A DNA stretch of 10,822 bases from Cytophagales bacterium. Its GTDB lineage: Bacteria; Bacteroidota; Bacteroidia; Cytophagales; UBA9547. The notes beneath the pieces were generated by a model. The model worked only from the letters and a program-made list of their open reading frames with translations, ran no database searches and was not told where the DNA came from. Every line of letters begins with the position of its first letter. The first letter of the stretch is position 1. The position numbers and the translations under genes were made by a program. Below are positions 6,006 to 10,822 of the stretch, piece after piece. The DNA is taken from assembly GCA_025360395.1 (NCBI GenBank), contig JANYCH010000212.1, positions 1 through 10,822 of the forward strand. Reading direction: 5' to 3'.

Positions 6006-8447
6006 TCAATTTTTTATATCCAAAGGAATAATAAGTTTAAAGCTTACATTCCGACCCATGTTATAAACTCCAGTCCTACCGGTTACATTGTTAACATCAG
6101 TGTATTTCAATCTGCTCATATTGCTCTGGTAAGCAACATCTGAGAGATTGGAAGCAAAAAGATAGAATGAGAAAAGTGTCCTGGTTTTTGAGCAAACATC
6201 AAACCCAGCGCCAGCATTGAGAAGAAGATAATATGGTGTAACAGTTTCATTTCCAAATTTATGGAACACTTTATCTTGTTTGAAATAGTAATCAAATCCT
6301 CCTTTTAGATAAAAGTTTTTAACAATACTACCTGTATTACCCAAGCTGATTGTTAATTGTGATATAAGTTTATAAGGTGGTGTGTAAGGCAAATATTTAG
6401 ATGAATCCGGCTGGTTCTTCTGAATTGCATTTACAAAAGAGAAACTGTTTTCCCATCTTATCCATTTTATGCTTTTTGGATGGATATTTAAGACAAACTC
6501 ACCTCCTGATAAAACGACATTTCCTGAAACATATTTAAATGCAGGACTTGGCCCAATACCAGAGAAATGATCTTCCCTGATTGAATCACCACTACTTTGA
6601 CTTGATAACTTTTCAGGAAAAATATAATTCTCGATCATATTCTGGAAGACACTTACTTCTGCAGTAAAGTTTTTTGTGCTTGTACCTAAGGTAGCATCTA
6701 ATTGTGTGCTTATTTCAGGTTTCAAATTTGGATCGCCAATTTCATAAAATACCGTCCCGTCATGAACCCCATCAGATCCACTTTCGGCAATATTCGGTGC
6801 ACGGAATCCCCTGGACACATTGGCTTTTGCATAAAGAAATCTGGTAATTTCATAAGTTCCCCCTAAGCTTCCAACCATACCTGTAAAGCTGGAATTATAA
6901 GCAGTAAATCTGTGAATAGCATCAGTTCGGTCATTATTAAGCTTATTTCCTGATGAGTCAAGGTACAAATTATCTCCTTGCAAAGTCCTTGACTGATACC
7001 TTAAACCTCCGCAAAGGGCCAGCTTGTTAAAAGTCTTCTTAGCTAAGGCAAAAGCACCAAAATCAAACAATTTATATTCAGGCACAAGGAATACCGTGCC
7101 TCTGTTGTCAGAAGACTGTTTCATTCCGTTTATACCAACCGAAACCTCCAACATATTTATTTCCGGCAGAATGTATTGGAGGTTATAATTAATGGTATTA
7201 AGGTAAAAGGAATTATTATAAACATTGCCAATTGTAGCATCATTTGCTTCCTGCCTGTAGTTTTTTTGCAAACCAAGGGTAAGTTTAAGTTTTCCCTGAC
7301 CGATAGAAAAACTATTGTCCCATACTACTTTATGATGCCTAACCCTTTGATGAATTATCTGATCGTATTTATATTTTCTAAGCTCATCGTCTGTTAGGTT
7401 AACAGTGCTGTCTTCACCTTCGGAACTTACCACGTGCCTGTTAAAAGCACCTGTTGCACTATCCCTTCCACCTTCAATAATTCCCAGACGCATATCAAAT
7501 GAACTTAAAATCACTCTAGAGTAACCCCATTTTCTATTGATTCCAAGGCTGCCTTTAAAATTATCCTGCGCAAAACCAGAATTAAAAACATAACCATCAT
7601 ATTTATTCTGATATGCATGGGCATTGATGTTCGTATATCGTGCATCCCAGGTTATTCCCTTGTTATTGCCGGCAAGGTTTGTTGAAACTGCTTCCATGCC
7701 ATTGTTTGTCTGATAATTAGTACTTATGGTACCTTTTATTTTACCTTCAGGTAATGTTGGTGCAGAAAGCATGTTTATAACCCCAGCCATGGCATCAGAT
7801 CCGTAACTAAGGCTTGCTGGCCCTTTAAGTACCTCAACCCGGTCGACAGTGTATGGATCTATTTCAATCCCAAATTCATCTCCCCACTGCTGCCCTTCCT
7901 GTCTTACACCGTCATTCATTACCACAACCCGATTATAACCTAATCCTCTCACTACAGGTTTGGATATTGCAGGCCCCTGTGTTATTTGAGTGACACCAGG
8001 TATTCTTGACATTGCATCAATAACATTTGTGGAAGAACTTTGAAGGATTTCCTTTTGAGAAAGTGTGCTCACCGGAATAGGATTGGTTTGTTGTTCCGTT
8101 GCAGAAGACACTCCCGTAACTACCACTTCATTAAGTGTGCTACCAAAATCTTTAAGGTAAAAAGTAACTTCGTTCAAATCTTTAGTATTTACTTCAGCTG
8201 TTTGAGATGAATAACCTAAATAACTGACTTGTAACAAGTAACCACCTTTAGAAACATGTGGAATAATAAAAATTCCATTTTCATCTGTAAAAGAACCTAA
8301 TCTAAGTTCAGCAATGTAAACGGAGGCGCCAATTAATGCGCTAGAATCTGTAGCACATAATACTTTTCCTCTTATTTCGGAGGATGATTGGCCAAAAAGG
8401 GCAATAGAAAACAGTATTCCAATAACGGAAACATAAAAGTTTTTCAT
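6006..8447 (-). CDS. TonB-dependent outer-membrane receptor with N-terminal CarboxypepD-reg-like domain
   Basis: Outer-membrane active importer powered by TonB-ExbBD; the ligand cannot be read from the sequence. The 813-residue product has a signal peptide (1-20, VIGILFSIALFGQ), then a CarboxypepD-reg-like domain at ~24-105 (IRGKVLCATDSSALIGASVY, GSFTDENGIFIIP, LLQVSYLGYSSQ). The plug starts at NEVVVTG (106-112) and includes the DAMSRIPGV, PVVRGLGYNRVVVMNDGVR, DRVEVLKGPASLSYGSDAMA and GVINM blocks (144-226). The rest is a ~580-residue barrel with the usual FLYAKANVSRGFRAPN and GDPNLKPEIS blocks, ending in a beta-strand and PLDIKN. VRQEGQQWGDEFGIEIDP in the plug resembles metal/iron-complex receptors rather than SusC: it is too short for SusC and no SusD partner is present. 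A TonB box is not obvious. The 78-base gap upstream holds a weak dyad (GAATC at 8479-8483, GATTC at 8494-8498) but no promoter I trust. It is followed after 12 bases by the GT-C-like gene. Confidence 0.9.
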   Translation of the reverse strand: MKNFYVSVIGILFSIALFGQSSSEIRGKVLCATDSSALIGASVYIAELRLGSFTDENGIFIIPHVSKGGYLLQVSYLGYSSQTAEVNTKDLNEVTFYLKDFGSTLNEVVVTGVSSATEQQTNPIPVSTLSQKEILQSSSTNVIDAMSRIPGVTQITQGPAISKPVVRGLGYNRVVVMNDGVRQEGQQWGDEFGIEIDPYTVDRVEVLKGPASLSYGSDAMAGVINMLSAPTLPEGKIKGTISTNYQTNNGMEAVSTNLAGNNKGITWDARYTNINAHAYQNKYDGYVFNSGFAQDNFKGSLGINRKWGYSRVILSSFDMRLGIIEGGRDSATGAFNRHVVSSEGEDSTVNLTDDELRKYKYDQIIHQRVRHHKVVWDNSFSIGQGKLKLTLGLQKNYRQEANDATIGNVYNNSFYLNTINYNLQYILPEINMLEVSVGINGMKQSSDNRGTVFLVPEYKLFDFGAFALAKKTFNKLALCGGLRYQSRTLQGDNLYLDSSGNKLNNDRTDAIHRFTAYNSSFTGMVGSLGGTYEITRFLYAKANVSRGFRAPNIAESGSDGVHDGTVFYEIGDPNLKPEISTQLDATLGTSTKNFTAEVSVFQNMIENYIFPEKLSSQSSGDSIREDHFSGIGPSPAFKYVSGNVVLSGGEFVLNIHPKSIKWIRWENSFSFVNAIQKNQPDSSKYLPYTPPYKLISQLTISLGNTGSIVKNFYLKGGFDYYFKQDKVFHKFGNETVTPYYLLLNAGAGFDVCSKTRTLFSFYLFASNLSDVAYQSNMSRLKYTDVNNVTGRTGVYNMGRNVSFKLIIPLDIKN

Positions 8448-8525
8448 ATATTATTTTAATTATTTTAACAATAGTTTAGAATCGGAACCATTAGATTCAA
8501 AAATGTGCATGCTGTTGAAAAGAAC

Positions 8526-9044
8526 CTATACTAATTCCGGTGGCAAGAGTATGGATTCAAAAAAGGATAAGGGGCGTTTTTCGGGATAAAAAAATTGGAT
8601 TTGCGAGTTAATGGCACGTTGTTCAACTATTTTAAATTCCTCCGGAGTCAAATACTCTTCCTGGAGCCACTTCTTTGAGAACTTTTTTGAAGTCCCCTCC
8701 TGATCATCTTCTTCATGATCTTCCAGTATATTCAAAGTAATTGTTTCCCACTCATCAGACACACAGGTTATGGTTATTATTCCAGCATTAACTTCTGTTT
8801 TTATTATATCATGTCTGATATTTTTCCAGGTAAATTCGTTTTCTTCAAGCCATTCAAGATTTTGGTATTCCGTAAGAGTCAGGATTAATTGTTTTGGGTT
8901 TTCTTCACTTTTGGATATCAGCAAATAAGATTTACAGCTAATCTCATGTATCATGGTGGATAAAAAATCCCCCCCAAATAACAGTTTTAATAAAACCGGA
9001 AAAATGGTAAGACCAATGCCGAATAATTTAATTGCCTTAAACAA
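8526..9044 (-). CDS. Uncharacterised membrane-anchored or secreted small protein upstream of the TonB receptor
   Basis: The product is 172 residues if translation starts at TTG 9044. An N-terminal hydrophobic stretch (FGIGLTIFPVLLKLLFG, 8-24) suggests a signal anchor. The middle (LILTLTEYQNLEWLEENEFT, about 53-72, then RHDIIKTEV and IITITCVSDEWETITLNI) alternates strands, and is followed by an acidic run (LEDHEEDDQEG, 107-117) and a lysine-rich stretch (KKFSKKW). The pattern W-x3-E-F-x4-(Y/H)D-(I/V)-(I/V) followed by C-x-(N/S)D-x-E recalls small uncharacterised Bacteroidota proteins that I associate with genes next to TonB-dependent receptors; this is memory, not a search. The frame is closed by a stop at 9056-9054, so the only starts are TTG 9044 or ATG 8954 (residue 31). 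The latter removes the hydrophobic segment. Seven G followed by ATTTTTT (minus strand, ending at 8962) lies between the two starts. It lies on the same strand as the receptor with a 78-base gap. Confidence 0.65.
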   Translation of the reverse strand: MFKAIKLFGIGLTIFPVLLKLLFGGDFLSTMIHEISCKSYLLISKSEENPKQLILTLTEYQNLEWLEENEFTWKNIRHDIIKTEVNAGIITITCVSDEWETITLNILEDHEEDDQEGTSKKFSKKWLQEEYLTPEEFKIVEQRAINSQIQFFYPEKRPLSFFESILLPPELV

Positions 9045-9076
9045 TATAAAATTCTATTATTAAAAATTAACTTCCT

Positions 9077-9098
9077 CAAAAATAATGATCTTAATCAT
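9077..9098 (-). promoter_or_regulatory. Candidate -7 element with an abutting dyad, upstream of the 172-codon gene
   Basis: On the minus strand TATTTTTG (9084-9077) is an exact match to the Bacteroidota -7 consensus TAnnTTTG. Directly upstream of it lies a dyad, ATGAT (9085-9089) - 4 bases - ATCAT (9094-9098), in the position where a repressor would block RNA polymerase. No TTTG is found at the -33 spacing, so the promoter would be weak or activator-dependent. Initiation here would give a leader of roughly 25 bases to TTG 9044. In AT-rich DNA both elements can arise by chance. Confidence 0.28.
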
Positions 9099-9112
9099 AA
9101 ATATCCTGTTAG

Positions 9113-9414
9113 GTCCCGGCTTTTCACAAAATTAAATACTTTCATTTCATGCATTTAGAAATATCACCATGCCCTAAGTGCTTTGTTTTGATGATTAGAT
9201 CAAGTTTCATGATGAGGATGGGGAATTCAAATCCAGAAAAACACTTAGATTAGTATTTGGATATGATAATAGAACGAAATTTTTATTTTCTGTTGTAATC
9301 AGGCAAAAGTGCTTGTGTAAAAGCATTACTTTTATGGAACTTTTGTTAAAAGGTTTATTAAAACATGGTCTGGCTTTAAACATGACGATGATGAATAAAT
9401 TACCAGCAAATTAA
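9113..9414 (+). pseudogene. Possible frameshifted remnant of a small gene
   Basis: Two open + frames overlap: frame 2 is open from 9113 to a TAG at 9251 (with an ATG at 9149, start MHLEISPCPKCFVL), and frame 1 is open from 9199 to a TAA at 9412-9414 (71 codons). Part of the second reads KFHDEDGEFKSRKTLRLVFG, which looks protein-like (charged and hydrophobic residues alternate, with a CPKC pair in the first frame). Neither frame alone has a plausible start and full length; a single indel around 9196-9250 would join them into about 88 codons. I do not recognise the family. Chance openness in AT-rich DNA is less likely for 71 codons but not excluded. Confidence 0.2.
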
Positions 9415-9477
9415 TAACAACAGATAGGGTTTAGAATCTAAAAATAAATTCTAATAATTTATAAATAGATACAAATT

Positions 9478-9506
9478 CAAATGTATAAAATCTTACATAT
9501 CATTTG
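9478..9506 (-). terminator. Weak hairpin downstream of the GT-C gene
   Basis: CAAATGTAT (9478-9486) and ATATCATTTG (9497-9506) pair over nine positions with one bulged base and a 10-base loop. It lies about 30-55 bases past the stop of the minus-strand gene at 9535, where a terminator would be expected. The stem is AT-rich and only a diffuse T-rich stretch follows it, so intrinsic termination is uncertain. Confidence 0.22.
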
Positions 9507-9534
9507 AAGTAGCATAAAAACTTTACAGCTAGTA

Positions 9535-10822
9535 TCATTTAAGAATTTTATAAAAACAATATGATGAATTACTAAATTCTAATTCAAATACATCTCCTTT
9601 TTTCTTTATTAAATACTTTTCCCTCAATGAACTAACAACCTTATAATTGGTAGTATTCAGAGAACTCCTCTCTGTAAAAAGTCTCAGGGCCCTTGGTTTG
9701 TCAAAAAATATAACAGCATCTATAGGAGTATTATTCCTTATGTAGGTGTAAACTTCTTTTATTTCAGGAGATAATGCTTCATTATTACAAACCTCTGGTC
9801 TGTAAAATATATCTTTTAAAGAGAAAATTATAAAGAAAAATGAAAGAAAGAAAAATACTTGTGTTTTCCGTAGGTCGAAAAGACTTAATACCTTGCTTAA
9901 TCCAAGAACAAAAAAAATAAAATATATTGGAACTAAAAGGAAGATATACCTTAAGTCCCTGAAAGGTAAGATAATATGAACCAATAAAAATGTAAAGAAA
10001 AGGAAGGTTAAAGAAATATGTGATCTCAAATGCAATGAAAAGCCTATCACTGCAAACAACATCAATATACAACCAATAATATTCCCAAAACCGAACTGAT
10101 TGGCAAATGCACTGGCATAAAAAATCAAATTTCCAATAGAATAAGAAAGCGTAACCTTATCTAAAATTAATTTAAAAACCTCGCCTGAACTCCCGCTATA
10201 AGCCTGATTGATTTTATAAGAAACTACTAAAAACAAGAAAATAATTAATACTTTTTGAGCCCATTTAATTAAATAAGATCTGTCCTTTCTTAATATATTG
10301 TTTTCTATCAGCTTGTGAATTATAAAAGTAGGAAATAACAATATGCCCATATCCCTTGTAACTGTTGCAGAGGCCATTGCAAGGCCTGCTAGAAAATAGT
10401 TTTGGTAGCCTTCATCTTTATTAAGCATTATGTTAAGAGATATATAAAAGAAAAGCATAAAAGGAAGGTCTGATAATATATTGTTTGAGAATAATATTAA
10501 AGCAGGATTTATGGCTATGAATGTCAAATGCACCTTTCTTATAAAAGGATCTCTAAAAAAAAATTTGAAAGCAAAATAAATTACCGGTAATGATAAAATG
10601 AAAATAAAGGCCGTGAAGGCCTTCAATATTATAAAATCGAACCCAAAAATGGACAAAACTGGAGAAAGTAAAATTGGAAAGCCTACAGGATAAAAATAAG
10701 GTCCAATAATACCATCTGAATAGTTAGTCAGGAATTTATTCTGACTAAGTAAACTTTTTGAACAGCCTGACAGCAGGCATTGGGCCTGTTGCAGGTACAA
10801 GGCAAAATCATCTCCCCAGTCA
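9535..10822 (-). CDS. GT-C membrane glycosyltransferase, ArnT/PMT-like (5' end outside window)
   Basis: The frame stays open to the window edge, giving 428 visible residues; a TTG at 10800 is internal, because the frame continues upstream as DWGDDFA and the real start is not in view. The visible N-terminus, WGDDFALYLQQAQCLLSG, carries the paired Asp of the GT-C first periplasmic loop (metal and lipid-phosphosugar site). Other family landmarks follow in order: YFYPVGFPILLSPVLSIFG, LSDLPFMLFFY, ATVTRDMGILLFPTF and FRDLRYIFLLVPIYF. About 10 membrane segments are visible, then a soluble C-terminal part of ~85 residues with AVIFFDKPRALRLFTER. Such enzymes transfer a sugar from a polyprenyl-phosphate donor to lipid, glycan or protein on the periplasmic face; donor and acceptor cannot be told. 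Base composition is much more AT-rich than the left of the window (two 60-base lines counted by hand: 16 and 19 G+C). No co-directional neighbour is close: the next minus-strand gene begins ~490 bases away. Confidence 0.83.
   Translation of the reverse strand, partial: DWGDDFALYLQQAQCLLSGCSKSLLSQNKFLTNYSDGIIGPYFYPVGFPILLSPVLSIFGFDFIILKAFTAFIFILSLPVIYFAFKFFFRDPFIRKVHLTFIAINPALILFSNNILSDLPFMLFFYISLNIMLNKDEGYQNYFLAGLAMASATVTRDMGILLFPTFIIHKLIENNILRKDRSYLIKWAQKVLIIFLFLVVSYKINQAYSGSSGEVFKLILDKVTLSYSIGNLIFYASAFANQFGFGNIIGCILMLFAVIGFSLHLRSHISLTFLFFTFLLVHIILPFRDLRYIFLLVPIYFIFFVLGLSKVLSLFDLRKTQVFFFLSFFFIIFSLKDIFYRPEVCNNEALSPEIKEVYTYIRNNTPIDAVIFFDKPRALRLFTERSSLNTTNYKVVSSLREKYLIKKKGDVFELEFSNSSYCFYKILK

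Larger units (their letters stand above)
9045..9534. other. AT-rich region without a convincing gene
   Basis: About 490 bases separate the 172-codon gene from the GT-C gene. It is strongly AT-rich. By eye it contains a -7-like box with a dyad near 9077-9098, two overlapping open + strand frames that could be a broken gene (9113-9414), a 7-bp stem TTAGAAT/ATTCTAA at 9431-9454, and a bulged hairpin at 9478-9506. I saw no tRNA-like cloverleaf, no terminal inverted repeats of an IS and no tandem array. Confidence 0.6.

Noticed and set aside
7176..7397. 73-codon + strand frame opposite the TonB receptor
   Set aside because: It is antisense to the receptor barrel region, with no motif and no promoter-like context.
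6006..8447. SusC-type nutrient receptor of a polysaccharide-utilisation locus
   Set aside because: 813 residues is short for SusC, the plug motifs are of the ordinary TonB-receptor type, and no SusD gene follows.
8479..8498. GAATC/GATTC dyad as operator of the TonB receptor
   Set aside because: Only five base pairs with a ten-base spacer, no good promoter boxes beside it; too weak to annotate.
9431..9454. TTAGAAT/ATTCTAA stem as terminator or attachment site
   Set aside because: One G-C pair per stem, no T tract, and no second copy or integrase nearby.
9785..10072. 95-codon minus-strand frame inside the GT-C gene
   Set aside because: It is an out-of-frame reading of membrane-protein DNA; hydrophobicity comes from T-rich codons, and the main frame has clear GT-C motifs.
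10798..10800. TTG as start of the glycosyltransferase
   Set aside because: The frame continues upstream to the window edge as DWGDDFA, which holds the GT-C Asp pair, so the TTG is an internal Leu codon.

Overview
The window looks like chromosomal DNA of a Bacteroidota bacterium, most likely of the Cytophagales/Sphingobacteriales type. The evidence is: a long LspA with the Bacteroidota-style insertion; a TonB-dependent receptor with an N-terminal carboxypeptidase-regulatory-like domain; a PD40-propeller protein with an OmpA-like tail; a secreted enzyme ending in what looks like a type IX secretion (T9SS) sorting domain; absence of clear Shine-Dalgarno sequences; and low GC. No rRNA, tRNA, CRISPR array, insertion sequence or phage gene was recognised.

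Layout. Bases 1-129 are the 3' end of a + strand transglutaminase-like gene. It converges on a minus-strand pair, kynU (kynureninase) followed 30 bases later by lspA (signal peptidase II). A 78-base divergent gap separates kynU from a + strand gene for a secreted family-14 polysaccharide lyase. That gene converges (43-base gap) on a tight minus-strand cluster, read from right to left: a TonB-dependent receptor (8447 to 6006), 12 bases, a GT-C-like multi-pass membrane protein (5993 to 4731), 25 bases, and a PD40/CRD/degenerate-OmpA periplasmic protein (4705 to 3242). Upstream on the same strand is a 172-codon gene of unknown function with an apparent TTG start; it may belong to the receptor transcript (78-base gap). 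Then comes about 490 bases of AT-rich DNA without a convincing gene, and finally a minus-strand ArnT/PMT-like GT-C glycosyltransferase whose 5' end lies outside the window.

How the genes may fit together. The 8447-3242 cluster looks like one envelope-directed operon: an outer-membrane importer of unknown ligand, an inner-membrane GT-C-like protein, and a periplasmic propeller protein whose cell-wall-binding domain has lost its hallmark residues. This combination is not one I recognise and is the best candidate for something undescribed. The kynureninase keeps the residues associated with 3-hydroxykynurenine preference, but has a changed GNSLG motif and a tandem-repeat insertion next to the active-site GWWG loop. 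The right-hand 1.8 kb is visibly more AT-rich than the rest and may have a different history.

Limits: all family assignments come from reading motifs by eye. No database search, structure prediction or promoter mapping was possible.
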